Source: Chaetorhynchus papuensis (Eukaryota; Chordata; Aves; Passeriformes; Rhipiduridae). From it: a stretch of 64,000 nt of DNA. Under the pieces are notes generated by a model. That model saw only the letters and a list, made by a program, of their open reading frames with translations. It ran no database searches and was not told where the DNA came from. The stretch covers positions 186,001 to 250,000 of the forward strand of contig VWYX01000734.1 of NCBI GenBank assembly GCA_013396525.1. Direction: 5' to 3'. Positions 13,629-26,839 of this stretch are shown here, piece by piece. Numbering within the stretch: position 1 is the first letter of the stretch; each line of letters opens with the position of its first letter. A program made the position numbers and the translations under genes.

Positions 13629-14084
13629 TCTAGATTTTCAAAATAACCCCCAAATAAACCAGCTAACACATTCTGCTTAAGCGTTTTCTCTGATTTCACT
13701 GCTAATATTTCCATGTGGGGTTTTTTGTTTTGAAACAAAAAAGTATTTTCCTGTCTGAACCTCCCCCACTCACATTATCTTCCCAGACAACACGATTTAT
13801 CTTCTTTATTTCTCATTTCATGTTCTTTCTCAAAGAAGCACCTCTTGACTCCTTCTCCAAAATCACAGGGCTCTGACAGCTGTCTGCTCTTAACTGATTT
13901 TTTTTTTTTCTTCTTGAAATACAGCATTCCTGGCAGCCCAACACCCCGTACTGTAGCTGCTTTGTAGTTTTAAATTCTTCTCCACCCTTCACACCCATTA
14001 GTCACATTCTCTTCCCCACGGTGGATCTCTCCATGTTTATCTTGCTCACCATGATGAATTTACCCTGTGCTGGTTAACGATGTC

Positions 14085-14420
14085 CTCTCAGAGTCAATTC
14101 ATAACACTAAGTTAGGTATTTATTAAGAGCAATGATGGAGAGGTGCAAGTCGCACCTGCCTTTTAGCAATGTGTACACAGACTTCAAATCACGCCTTCCT
14201 CAGCCTTGGACTCACCAATTCCCATGCAGCTCAGTAGCTGATTTGAAAAATAGCTTGTAAGGGCTTGGATTTCTCAGTTATTCCGCTGTAAGTTTATCAC
14301 TGTCATATCTGTATGGCTCTGCTATAAAGCCACCTGTGAAGCAATGTCTGTTTCATGTTTTGCACTGGGGCAGTGGGCCCTGAGACAGCATCTTGAGAGC
14401 ATTTATACTGACCTGTGCAA
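14085..14420 (-). mobile_element. Possible decayed LTR, reverse orientation
   Basis: On the minus strand a TTTATAGCAG element is followed about 200 bp later by GTGCGACTTGCACCTCTCC and then TTAATAAATACCTAACTT (AATAAA at 14119-14124). The run ends near AACCAGCACA. The AATAAATACCTA block resembles the polyadenylation region of the solo LTR at 46.6 kb. The ends and family are uncertain, and the resemblance may be chance. Confidence 0.3.
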
Positions 14421-15687
14421 CTGGAAGGGTGGCTGCAAGATAAGCATCTAGTTAATTAGCTCTGCTAGAAATCCCATCGATGATCCTCCTTCCAAGAAAG
14501 TAAAATGCCTTGGAGGGAAGTCTTTCATCTGCTTTCCAGCAGAACCAGTGAACATTTGGGCAATATTTTATGTATCGTTGTATGTGTAGGAAATGTGTCC
14601 TGGAGGAACTGATTGTAAAATCTGAGGAAAATCCTGCCTGAAACTGTGGCCTCGCACTTCTTTAATGACAGGTACAAGTCAATAAGCAAAAATACAACTG
14701 CATTCCTGAACTTAATTTAGTCAACAGTGTTTGAGCTCATGCATGGAGCAATTAGTTATACCCAAACTCTTCCCTTCGCCAAAGAGCAAAGGAAAAACCC
14801 CATCTATTCGAAGTGGTCTGAGACAATTTACAAAGGGTGGGAAATGAATGACTTCTCCCAGTTTTCCCACATGATTGTACCAAAAGAGACAGCAAACTGG
14901 CAGCCTGCTCAGATGGATCTTTCAGTTAAAAATCATGTAGAATTTTTTTCTGAAAATAGAAATTATTATCTTTTACACAGTAGTTAATTCTTCAAAGCAT
15001 GTGTTCAGAGCAGTTACTAAAATCTATTTCTGTGCAAATGATGTGAGACTGTAGCAAAGTGATGAAAAAATATTTAATTACAAAAGAAATCTGAGAACTC
15101 TGTCTCCTCACAATTGTATCAGAGCCTCCAGAACTTCATTTACTTAATTACTGTCAAGAAATGTTTGAACAGTTTTGAGTGTAGGGTAGAAACTAGAGAT
15201 GATAATTGCCCTGCTTTGCATGTGATACCTTGCAATAACCAGGAATTTTAAGTTATGGAGAATAAATGAGCAAGAGAAACTGAGGCTGTGTTCTTTGTCA
15301 AGCAAAGGCATTTTCTGGTGTGCCCTTCCTTCCACCTTTTCTTATTGCTCCCATCAGAGGTTGTTCAGAAACTGATGGGGTATTTCCCCTGCCTTTGTGT
15401 GGATCTTGTTTGGGAAGGACACCAGGATGTTGGAGCATCTTCCTGCTGTGAAACAGGAATGTGACCTGGGCAAGCAGGACTGGGGCAGAGCAGAGGGTTT
15501 GTAGGTTACACTGAGTGCTGTGTCCATTATTTTCTTGTTCTAGAACTGATCTTTGAAATCTTAATGGTCCAAATTTCAATCTGTGATGTTATCATGAACC
15601 AGTAGATAACACGCTTTAAGATCAAATTGGATTGGGAATTGTGCTAAGCCAGATGCTGAAATAAATACTCGGGTACCAAATATGCCT

Positions 15688-15708
15688 ACACACACACAAG
15701 CACACACA
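15688..15708 (+). repeat. (AC)n short microsatellite
   Basis: ACACACACACAAGCACACAC, interrupted by AAG. Confidence 0.85.
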
Positions 15709-18300
15709 AACCATGAATATATACAATATATATGAATGTCAATGCACGATGCTTTAATAGCACTCTTACAACACTCTTTCTGTTCATTTTATTTTCACTT
15801 TATCTCTGCAGGCCAGCTTTAACTTCTGATTTCAATGTTTTGGCTTTTCATATTTCAAAAAAACCTACAGCTTTGTACGTTGACAGAGTTGGGTTTGGGG
15901 GTTTGGTTTGTTTGTGGTTTAATTTTTTTTCTTTAGAAAAGAACTTTTGCCTTGAAAGTGAGGTTATTATTTACAGATTCCAAGCCAGGTGCTGTAAATA
16001 GACAACAAGATGATGATATAAAATGGAACTAAAATTTGAGAGACCAGAAACTCTTCTCAGAGAACTAGAACTAAATCTTTTAAATATTTCAAAACTTATT
16101 TTTGCGAGTAATAGTAAACAAACTTATATGCTTGTGTGTAGGTCATATAGTCAAGTTTATGACTCACTTGATAAGGAACCTGCCTATTTGTTTGAAATGT
16201 ATTCCTCTAATAATTACAAGTCAGTATTTCTGATGTTTGTGTGTGTTTTTATAACCAAAAAGCATTAGGTTTAAGACATCATTATCCCCTAAGAAGCTCT
16301 GAAGTGATTGTGTCCAGTCAGGAGTGAAGGTGGCAATGAACCCTCCAGCTGCACAGGAGACCAGACCGCAACAACCTCTCTGCTGAGGCAGAGGTCCTTT
16401 AATGGAACTCATTGAGTGGTGCTAATTACACAATTCTTACCCAAACCTTATCAGGAAACAACCATCCTTGGGTGACTGGGGAGAATCAGTTTCCTTTCCC
16501 ACAAGTTCCTTATGGCTCTGATTCAGGGGGTTGCCAGGGTTTTCAGGTTTCCAGCTGAGAAAGTCGAGGTAGAAATGCACAGAGGTTCCTGCCCTAGACA
16601 GCAAAAGCAACACCCAGGAACATCCCTGGTTTAGGCATCTGCAGCTTCTCTGTGAGTGCTGTCAGCACTGAAGGCACTCCTGACTTTGGCCGTGGCCCAA
16701 AGCAGCTGGAGCAAGGGTGAGAGCTCTGCAAAGCACACGTGCTGCTGGAGACATGGGCTGGCAGCCTGTAGCTGCACCACCTCTCCTCAGGGACGGAACA
16801 AGAAGGGAAGGCAGCCTGAAAACAGGCAGAGGTGCTAGACCCAGCAGAGGCCACTTCCCTGGAAATGGGGGTCCTAGCAGCATGCACTGTATGGTCGTCT
16901 CAAAGAGAAATTGCATCTGGTTATCCAAAACAGAAAATGGAGACCAGTCCGCAGTGCAGTGTTCCCATACTGAAATATTATCCTCAATGAGGACAGATGT
17001 TGTTTTCTGTACCAGATGTTTTAGGACTGAGGTGCTCCATTCTGAGAGCAGCTTCTAGTGGAAAAGTCAGCAGGCCCATACCTAGAGCTGAGCAAGGTCA
17101 TTTCTGTAATACACAGAAAACAGGAATGTCAGCTGACCCTAACTAGACGAGTCTCACAAACAGGGAATAATTTGGAGCAAAATATTTTCCTGAGCTCAAT
17201 ATAAAATAAAATCCCATCCTGTGGTCAAATATGTGAGAAGTTAAAAATTTCAGACAAATAGTACTTGTGCCAAGAGGATGTTATCTGTTGTCAATATAAA
17301 ATACATCAGATGCCAGAGAAGTGTCTGCGTGGTGAGCCTGAAAGCTAAAAAAGTCTCAACAGAGAAATTACAAGCTGCTTTATGGAACAATGTCCAATAT
17401 TACAACTAAGGTAACATAGAAGCAACACAGGAAACCCCCACTACATCGATATGCACTCAGCTGAGCCGTGGTGCCCCGAATTGTTCTAAGCTGGCTTTTC
17501 ATTGTTGTCTCATCTCTTGCTAATGCTCATGCCCACTATTAGTCAGAACAACATTACAAAACAGGAATGTCATACAAAAGTTTTTCAGGTCTTAAATATA
17601 ATGTCTGGCATTTGGGCTCCGGGGAGTGTACAAAATCAGATCAACTTAAGGGAGAATAAAACAGTTTTAAGCAGAAATTCCACTGATTTACCTGGAAGTG
17701 ACAGAGGAAACTGAGGGCTGTGTTCACCCTCAGGGCATGGTGGCACATTTTGCACTTCAAAACCCAAGTGGGAAGTTAAGACTCTGATCCCGGAAACAGT
17801 GCACAGTGCTGTGCAGATTAACACCAACAAATGGTCTTGCTGAACCTTGGGACTGTTCATGTAGCCAGTGGTACTCACACGTAGAAATAAATACCTGCAG
17901 CATCAAGCCCAAATGATCAGTCGCAGTCCCACATGTGGTACTTGTAATTCTCATTTCTCAGGTGCAGTTCTAGCCACCAGATGGCTTAAAATGAGAAGGC
18001 TTGCTGTCCTAATTGTACACTGCATTGTGATCTTAAATACTGTGAAATTGTTTAAATCATAATAAAAATAAAAACAGATTTACGCAGCTTCCCCCCACCC
18101 TGAAATGTGTCTTGTTTCAATTTTTTCCTCACTGACCGTGACAACTGTTTAATTTTTATATTTTATCCCACCCACTCTCTTTCAGAGAATAATATGTGTT
18201 TTCAAATTAGGAAGACTTGGACAGTCCTTTTTTGCTGACTAAAACTGGAAAAGGTCAGTCTTGGCTTGGGTTCTTTAAAATTTAAGCTCTTGTGCATTTC

Positions 18301-18316
18301 TGTTGTTGTTGTTGTT
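18301..18316 (+). repeat. (GTT)n short microsatellite
   Basis: Five GTT units in tandem after TTTC. Confidence 0.85.
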
Positions 18317-21300
18317 AAAATATTGTAAGTATACATCCAAAATCTCCTAAAGGTGAAACAAACATCTGGTGCAGGAGCTTCCATGCCAACATTTAGCCTC
18401 ATGGCAATGCAAATTTTAGCCCAAATTTCAACTCAAAATGAAAAGGCAGAGGGACAGCAGGGATTCAGGACCTGTCAGGTTATGCTTACCTGTCAGGTTT
18501 CTTTCTATCATCTGCCAACTAATTAAAGTAACCTTGTCAAAAAATTAAATTAACACTCAAGTGACATGACAGAGCTTTAGATGTTCTGGTTAGAGGTTAT
18601 CCCACTTCTCTCTTCTTGGCTGCAAGTAGCTGTTGCATACAGCTTTCTGCTGCCCCACTGATATTACTCTCCATTGCACCACTGAGATGTTGCAGAGATG
18701 ATTAATCTTTCTTCTTCTTCAGAAAGCCAATTTCTTTTCCCCTCTGCTTTCTGGTTGAATTTTATGCACAGCAGCCAGACAAAACAAGGGTTGCACAGAG
18801 GAAGGATTTTGGGCTGTAAAAGCACAACATAATGAGTCAGGACACAGTGCCCATTTTTGCTGGCATTACTACAAACATATTGTGCAGCCCATCAGCTCTT
18901 TGGTAGACGACGTATTTTATGAAAGAGGGTCAGGGAGAAATTTTTCAAAAGAAACTCATGTTTGCTAATGAGATCTTCTGAAAAAATATCTGTCCGTGAA
19001 AATTATGTTTGAAACCTTAAAGTGCTGAGCATTTTATAATTTTTTTTTAATGCTTGTTAGGTTTGTCTGTATGCTTTGCATTACCTTGATTCTTCATCCG
19101 TGTAATAGTGTTTTGCCTCTTACAGACATTTGGGGCAAAGGAATTAATTGATGTCTAGAACACCATCACAACCTGAGAAAAATCACCGAGACAAACCCAT
19201 TGGGTGGGCAAGAACGTGTCCTACTGTATACACCTAATCCCCATTTTCCACTTCTGACATCTATGATCTGTTAAATTCAATCAACAAAAATGAGGAAGAG
19301 TTGGGACTATAGGTATGTTTACTTCAGGAAGTCCCCAGTACTAATATCAGGACTGAATTGGATAATAAAGTAGATTGTTTATGAAAAACTCAAGTAAAAG
19401 AGTCTGTTGAGTTGAAAAGATTGGAATAATCACTTGAAATCAGTGAAAATGTGACAAGCAAAAAAGGAAGCTGAAGCAGCAGTGTCAGCTAAAAGTGGAG
19501 TTATCAGTGAATTTTATAGCTCTCCAGGGAGGGGGAATATTCAAGACATAGGAAAAAAAATTGCAAGCTTATCAAGGCAGAAGAACAAATGTTAAGGGAT
19601 ACAAACACACTTGCTTATGTATGAGGTAAATAAGGTATATTGGAAATGAATGCTGAATTAATTAGCAATGCTTGGAGTGATTATTTAGCAAGAGTAGCAC
19701 ATGAAGAGAATGCAAGAGAGGAATTATATCATATAAATCCAGCTGGGATGAGATAGGCTGTATTCAGAAGGAGCAAGTTATAAAACTAGGAATACCAGGT
19801 AGGAATACCAAGGAAAGTCCCTTGATGAAGAGCCAATACATTTGCTGAGGTGACTTGTTATGGAAGACATGTTTGATTGCTTTCCTAAGTCTAAGAAAGT
19901 ACTAAACCAATGCTGTAAAAGCTTTGCAGAGTATCTATTTGAATGTGGAGAAGTGTTAAGCTCAGCACAAATGATTCGAGTGAAATGGTGCTGCAGAATA
20001 TGAAGCCTTGGCATAGATTACTGGAAGCATCTGTAGAGAGACTGAAGTTTAAATGTGTTAGACAGTTTCATGACAGGAGAGAGGGGAAAACTTGCTGTAT
20101 TTATTTTCTTGAAAATGTAGGGAAAAAAGACAGCTACTGAAATGTTCCTTGTAGAAATGGAAAAGGTACATGTTAAGGAATGACAACAAGCAAGCTGGTT
20201 TGGAGAACTTTGTTTCACCTTTACAAGAAAAGGTGCTCAAAAGAGAGAAAATATGAAGAGGACTACCACAGCCCATGCTATCACATAATGAGAAGAAAAG
20301 CCTGTGATGGCATATCAGCTAAAAGTTAGCTATGGCAACACTTTCTTACTTAGGCACGAGACAGGGTTGGCAAGACTGAAGCCTTGACAGGAAGTGAAAG
20401 GCATCCTCTACAAATGACAGCAGAGGACAAGGCCTTAGAGGATGCAGTTCTAATGCCTCTTCCTGATCACCTTTCCAGAGCATGTTAGCTCTGTGGTGTA
20501 AGTGTAGCTCAGACTGCTCTACTCCTTAAAGACTGTGTAGAAAATCAGTGTGCTTTAATTTCTGGAAATTATGCCAGATAGTTGATCAAATGCTTGGCTG
20601 CTCTATGAAAGGGGAAAAAAAAGAAGATGTAAAAGATTTTAGTTCAGGTTGTTCCAGACAAGCACGGGGATTAAAAAAAAAGGCAGAACTTCATCTGGGT
20701 GGTATATATGCACCTCAGGACTGTATCAGCAGGACAGCCCTAAAATAACAGACAAGGAGACAATTGTGAGAGAGGCCATAGACTTCACATTCAGACAGGG
20801 TTTAGAAGCAAGGAGATTTTTAGGAGATGGTTACAGGCATGGTAAAGAATCCTGCAAATGTTGCTAACTTCAACCAAGGATAATTGAATGACAGAAGAAC
20901 AGTTAGGATTTTTGCCTCTTTTCTAAAAAGTCTGTCATCATCCAAAAATACTGTACCCTTTGGGAATACAAAACACAGGGGAAATGTATTTGGCATCTCA
21001 AACACAGGCAAATAACCTGTATTATAGACATTTTCAGTTTCCTCTTCTTCTCACAGGAAAAATGCAGTCTCTACATATGCGAGGAGTATGTCTAGACAGA
21101 CAGGAGGGTGTCTGGCTCTCCCACCAACCTTTGGAAGCCATCAAAAAGCTCTGTTCCAACACCTTCCATGCCCAAGCTTATGATCACATCGATCTAGTTA
21201 TGGCCATCAGTCAGGCTGCATGTTAAATTCTTCCTAAGACAGACGTCGCGTTGCCTTCAGCACTTTAGCACTTTCATGGCTGGGCAAAAGGCTGCAAGCT

Positions 21301-24300
21301 GGGTGTAAAACCTGGACTTTGCAAATGAAGAGTCCACAGCATTTACCAAATCCTCAATTTGTTCTGCATGCTGCCACCAAGTACTGGCTTTGGGATTCTT
21401 GTTTGTTTTGGGACGTGGTTTTGTGTGTGGGTAATCCATGCCCTCCCAGCTCTGCTCTACAGATACAGCGTGGTATTCTCATGATGGTTTTCTTTCACAG
21501 ACATCTGTTGGCAGATAAAAGCCTTTGAAGCAGAGCTCTCTCCTCAAGCTGTTAACCCTGTGACTAGCTACTGCCTTGTTAGTTCTCTAGTACATTATAT
21601 GTTATTTTGGATTCTGTAATTATTTTCTCTAACATTAATCTAATTTACAGTTGGCATCAAAACCCATGGATTTTGCTCACACTGTTTTTCTGCAAGAAGA
21701 AACAATTCTTTAATACGCAAATCAGAGCAGCAACATTAGATGAATGCACACAGCGTGCCCTTCAAAGAAAGAAAGGCTTTTATGGAAAACTCAAGGTTGC
21801 AGTTATGTTCCTAGGAGTGATGGAAAAGCTACTTAACCCTTTAGAACAGATAAGGGGAAAAATATTTTCTCATGAAAAAGAAATTATTCTTGTGTAAGAT
21901 ATAAACAAAAAATGGGAGCTAAATTAGTGGGAGGGATGATATGCAGAAACTGAACTGTCATTTTGACAAATGCTGCAGGCTTATCTTTCTTATTTTATTG
22001 GACAAAATGGACATTCAAGCTCTAGTCAACATGGTAAAACAACCTGCCCTCATACACACACTTCAGGAATCCATCTGGAAAATATCTTGACAAAAGAAGT
22101 CTTCTAGTCTAACAGGTGTTAGGTCAGGCAAATGCAATTTAATTCAGTTACATCACTATAAAAAGATTGTGAGCCATAAGACTTGAAGCTTGGCATGCGA
22201 AATGGCCACACAGATTCTTCATAGTTTGCTATGCAAACCCAGGCAAGAAAGATTTTTCTAATGAGTGGAGTTTCCCCTCAGGACTGAAAGGTAATATTGA
22301 CTTACTGAAATTTGTAAAGCTCTCTTCAACAAGTCCCTGTGCATGTGTTTTTCAGAAAGCACATATCTAGATTAAAAGCTCAGTTAAAATGCATGTCTGT
22401 CCTAATTCAGAACTTCTTTTTCCTCCATCCTACATCACGTCTGTGGAGTCCAAAACAAGAGATGCTCCCTGCAATATAAAATGTTTATTGACTTTGATTG
22501 GATGAGTAAGTGAATTCTGGAACTAAACCTGACCCAGGACAAAGAGCTGTAGGCATCCTCTGATGTAAATCCAGTGTTAGAATCTCATTTTTGCTTTTAT
22601 GAAGACCCTTCAGACAGTTTTATAAAGGACAAAACTCCAATGTCTATTGAACTTTATGAATTGATCACACTTAATTCTTGATGCTGCCTGAAAGCAATAG
22701 AAAGCCAGTTATGCATTATTTGATTATCACTGTAAGGCATTAATGTCTTCAGTGAACTAATAGAAATTGCAGATAAATAGCCTGTTTCCAGAAAAATCAA
22801 TATAATCCATATTGTACTACTTATCTCCATCAACATTAAGGAAATTCAATAATAATGCAAATCAATTATCAAGCACATAAAAAGAACATTCAGCATCCTT
22901 TCAGGGGGCAATAATAACAACATAAAGAACACAGATGAGAACAACAGTATTTGATCTCTTCTATCTACATTGAATTCTGTCTGTATTTTGAAGCATCTGT
23001 CCTAATCAGAGTCAGATTCATGAGGCCATAGGAAAAGCGATCTTCCATTCTGCTTTCAGAAAACAGAGCTCAAGAAGAAGGGTAGGATAAAGCAAAATCT
23101 CCACCTGATCAAGTACAACATTTTCATTGTCTTGTGAAGATCCCCTCTGCTGTAACTAGCCTTCAACAGGCTTCAATGGGACTTTTGCTCCACAGGCTAC
23201 TGAGTCCTTTCCCATCATATTCCAGCAGGAAGGAATGCCATGTGGCATTTTCCTCTCCTGAAAGCTTCTGATTTTTTGATTTGCCCAAGGAATTTTTCTT
23301 TTCCAGCGAAGTGAACCGAAACTAGAATTGAGCAGCTCCGTGACTTTGACAGCTGAGAACTGACTGAAGCAGTACCTTATTAAAATAAGTTTTGAGGTCC
23401 TCACCTATAAAATCAGAGTCATGAGTGTGCTAGGAAAAAGTAACTCCCCTTCTGGTTTTCATGCTGGGACAGACATGGATGCTGCACTGGTTTACAGGTC
23501 TTGGATACTTGGTGCTGCACACCAACAACTTGGCAACATTTCCTGATTTTTGATGTAGATTTAGCAAGATCTCACACGTGTGAAGAACAGGCACATTCAG
23601 ACCTAAGCTTATTTTCCTTGCCTAAGCTTTCCAGGCCTGAGAAGTATCAGACCAGAGCTCCTTCTGCCCAGAACATCATCTTCTGGTACCCCTCCAGTGA
23701 GGGGAAAATGCAGCATCTCCTTTTCATGTCGGCTGCTAACCTGGTAACATCCAGTCCCTGCTACTTTCCCTCAGGTTGCCTGGCTTGTGGGCACATCCAT
23801 GCTCTGTAACTGGTATCAGCTTGGCCTTGGATGCAGCTCATGTCCTCCTTTCTTCACTCATCACATGCTGTTCATGCCTTAATCTGCAACTGTTTAATTG
23901 GTAATACTTTATCCCTCTGGTATTTGGATGAGTATTTTTGCTCATGCTGGCTGCTGACACCACACAACTGTGCAAGGCTAAGCAAAACCTCGGCTAAGAC
24001 ATAAATACTGAGACGGCCAAAGAAAGATGGATAGCAGAGTTGCTGCTACAAAAGTTTCCAGGATAATTCTTCCATATACTGCTAAAATGGGTTAAAACCC
24101 AGAGAAATCCAGACAAGGTCTGCAGCTTAAAACATTCTGTTATTGTTATAAAGATTAGAATTTGCTATTACTGTACAAATGCATGATTGCTATTAATACC
24201 ATTTTTGTTTGACAACCTTGCAGACCTTGGCCTTTCTCTGTGCCATTATCTGAGCTCAGTGAAGTCTTAGTTCCCCCATGGCTCTCCTCAGCTCTTGTGC

Positions 24301-24471
24301 CTCTGCCAGTGCCACCCAGGCATGGGACAAGCTCTGTTGGTGTCCTGCTGTGGCCACTCACTGGAATTGTGCCAGAGGAACAAGCTGCTGCAAAACCCTT
24401 GGCAGTCCCATCTCCTCTGGGGAAGGAAGAGCTGCTGGTGCTTCCCATCCTGAGCAAAGGCACTGAAATGC

Positions 24472-24533
24472 ATGTCCAGCTAACTGCGTGTCCAGCTAAC
24501 TGCGTGTCCAGCTAACTGCATGTCCAGCTTAGC
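24472..24533 (+). repeat. 16-bp minisatellite, about 3.9 copies
   Basis: The unit GTGTCCAGCTAACTGC is repeated at 24472-24487, 24488-24503 and 24504-24519, with a partial copy to 24533. The first and last copies start AT instead of GT. It sits in a GC-richer patch of the downstream region. Confidence 0.95.
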
Positions 24534-26410
24534 AGGCAGCTGTGCAAGGACCTGGCAGGCTCAGTGCCCCTCTGCCTCTGCTTCAGGCACGTTCATCCCT
24601 TTCTATGACAAGGGGACCTCTTTTTTCAGGGGGCATTTTAAGCCATCCCAGGATCTTTGCCTTGCAAGTCTCCTCCATTACCTCAAAATGCTTTGACTTT
24701 GTTAAGCCTCAGTTAACTTCAGTTCCTGGTGGCACTATTTAATATCTTACTTATTGAACCAGGTACAGGAGCCAGTCAAGTCTGCAAGGATGTGAGGGGC
24801 AGTAAGGGGAGCAGTGGGTACATTTAAGGAGGTTGCTAATGAAACTCTGGCTTCAGCACCCTTAGAGGTGCTGAGGGGAACAAAATTAGGCTGAAAACCT
24901 TTTTGCATGCAATAAGCTGAATTCCTCCCTTTGCCGTGGTGCACCCATTGCCATTGGACTCCCCACACGAGAAAAAAAATGAGCTATTGGGCCATTAGAG
25001 ACTTTCCAGTGTTCCTAGTCCCAGGTGATTTATTTCAAATAGCAGGTTGGGGCAGTCACATGCCCTTTCTGCCCTTCTAGCCCTGTGTGGGGTGGACAAA
25101 GGTATTGGAGCAAGGATCAGGAGCTCAGTTGTGACAAGACACAAAACTGCTGTTTTGCTTCCCAAGCACCTAACGCTTTGCTGGGATCTCAGGAAAATAT
25201 TGTTGGCCTTTTGGTGGGGTTCCAGCAGTGCCCTGACAGATGGTCTCATGAGGCAGTAAGTGCCATTGGCAAGGCACAGAGTAAATCCCTGTAAGTAAAA
25301 AAAGTCCCAGTTTTTCTGGGATAATTCATGATCTCTGGACATGGTATTGGAAACACAATAAAAGACTACATCGTTCATTTCCCATGTTTTACATTCCTCA
25401 GTCCAGCAGGTCAGGCTTAGTTGTGACTGAAGTTGTTCTGGTTTATAAAACTAGTTTTATTTTTTTAAATTGAAGTTAATACAGCAGACAAACATCATAC
25501 TTAAACTGTGCCATGTCAGAGACGAGATGAATGACAGACATCATTTGTCACTTTATGAAGCAGCTCCACAACCTTCCTGTCTTTTAACACCTCTTTAACC
25601 TTAATTTTGCTGATTTGAACAGTCATTAATTAACTGTGTATGGTATACAAAGCTGATAGACCTGGAATTTCACAGTCTATTACAGTATATAATTTGCATT
25701 TACATCACAGTGTTGTTAAACCAAATCATTATCTTGAACTACACATATACATCAAATTTTAGGAAGCCAAACCAACTTGTCTCCAAGTGTATATTTTTCA
25801 ATTATATTTATTAATGCCACTTTTCTTTTTGGTTATTGAAAACATATTTCACAGATGATTGCATCAAAACTATTACTGCTCTAAGCCCTATTAATGGAAG
25901 CAAAAAAAAAAAAAAAGTCCAATCCCCCCAAGACTACAGACCTTAGCTGTGGGGAGTATAGCTCACACTTTTCTGTGTAAACAACCGCAGTGTTAAATCT
26001 CCTGCTCTCTGGTTTCCAACTTTACATTCCCCTCCTGATAACTTAAAAGCCACTACAGATGTCCTGTGCTGGCAGAGAGCCTTTCTCCTCGGTGGGGATT
26101 GTGGAGTAACCCGTGGTCAGTGCCTCCCCACTGGGGCAGTCTGCAGCTGCCTGCCCAAACATCCTCCAGCTGTGCGCCCGGCCAGAGCCTCGCCCAGGGC
26201 TGGGAGCTGTGCCCGTGCTTTAATGCACCAGCAAACCATGCTTATTTAGAGATCCCTTTATCTTGTTCAGAACATGTAATCTAGTAACTGGGATGTTTTT
26301 TCTCTACATTCCAGAAAAGCTGTGACTGCAAGAGCAGGTTGAGTTGCTGACATGCAAGCGTTGGCTCTGCACCTGGGTTTTGGTAATTGGAGCGAACCAT
26401 AACAACGGTT

Positions 26411-26487
26411 GCATTATTACAGAGGAACCAGAAGAGAACGAAACAAACCCAAAAGGTAACCTCTTAAACCATTCTAACTAAAGGCAA
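26411..26487 (+). repeat. Left copy of long imperfect direct repeat flanking CR1
   Basis: This segment runs from GCATTATTACAGAGGAACCA through AACCTCTTAAACCATTCTAA to CTAAAGGCAAA. It matches 26760-26837 over its full length with scattered differences, by eye roughly three quarters identical. The best-conserved block is CCATTCTAACTAAA. Confidence 0.7.
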
Positions 26488-26752
26488 ATAGTGATGGGAC
26501 AAGTGGAGTGCTATTAAACTGAAAGAGAGGAGATTTAAATTAGATATTAGGAAGAAATTCTTCACTGTGAGAGTGGTGCGACACTGGAACAGGTTGCCCA
26601 GAGAAGCTGAGGATGTCCCATTCCTGGAAGTGTTTAAGGCCAGGCTGGATGGGGCTCTGAGAAACCTGGTCCAGCAGAAGGTATCCCTGCCCATGAGAGG
26701 GAATTTGGACTAAGTGATCATTAAGTCCCTTCAACCATTCTAAAATTCTATG
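26482..26752 (+). mobile_element. CR1 LINE 3' end, 5'-truncated
   Basis: The sequence has the usual landmarks of the CR1 3' region in order: GATGGGACAAGTGG, GATATTAGGAAGAAATTCTT, GAGTGGTGCGACACTGGAAC, AGGTTGCCCAGAGAAGCTG, TTCCTGGAAGTGTTTAAGGC, and a terminal AAATTCTATG. Only about 270 bp remain, so it is a dead insertion with no reverse transcriptase. It lies between two copies of an imperfect repeat of about 77 bp. Confidence 0.9.
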
Positions 26753-26759
26753 TAGCGTT

Positions 26760-26837
26760 ACATTGCTACAAAAAGGACCAGAAATAAAAGAAAAACCTGA
26801 ACAAGGTCACCTCTTATGCCATTCTAACTAAAAGTAA
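26760..26837 (+). repeat. Right copy of long imperfect direct repeat flanking CR1
   Basis: This segment runs from ACATTGCTACAAAAAGGACC to CCATTCTAACTAAAAGTAAA, directly after the CR1 tail. It aligns with 26411-26487. It could be an unusually long target-site duplication or an older tandem duplication that was split by the CR1. Confidence 0.7.
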
Positions 26838-26839
26838 AG

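Larger units (their letters stand above)
6770..14080. other. Noncoding DNA, few landmarks
   Basis: Contains the GT-rich tract at 7.8 kb, a possible regulatory block at 11.9-12.1 kb and a TG/CA-rich tract at 13.5 kb. I see no exon, RNA gene or intact mobile element. The longest open frame (7121-7474, 117 codons) has no recognisable similarity. Confidence 0.6.
14430..26400. other. Noncoding DNA, unidentified
   Basis: Mostly unique-looking. About 19.3-20.9 kb is conspicuously purine-rich on the plus strand. GC-richer patches occur near 16.6-16.9, 24.2-24.6 and 26.1-26.2 kb. Open frames stay at or below 127 codons and none resembles a known protein. Confidence 0.6.

Noticed and set aside
26464..26734. 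Two overlapping minus-strand frames
   Set aside because: They are antisense to the CR1 3' end and carry no host gene.
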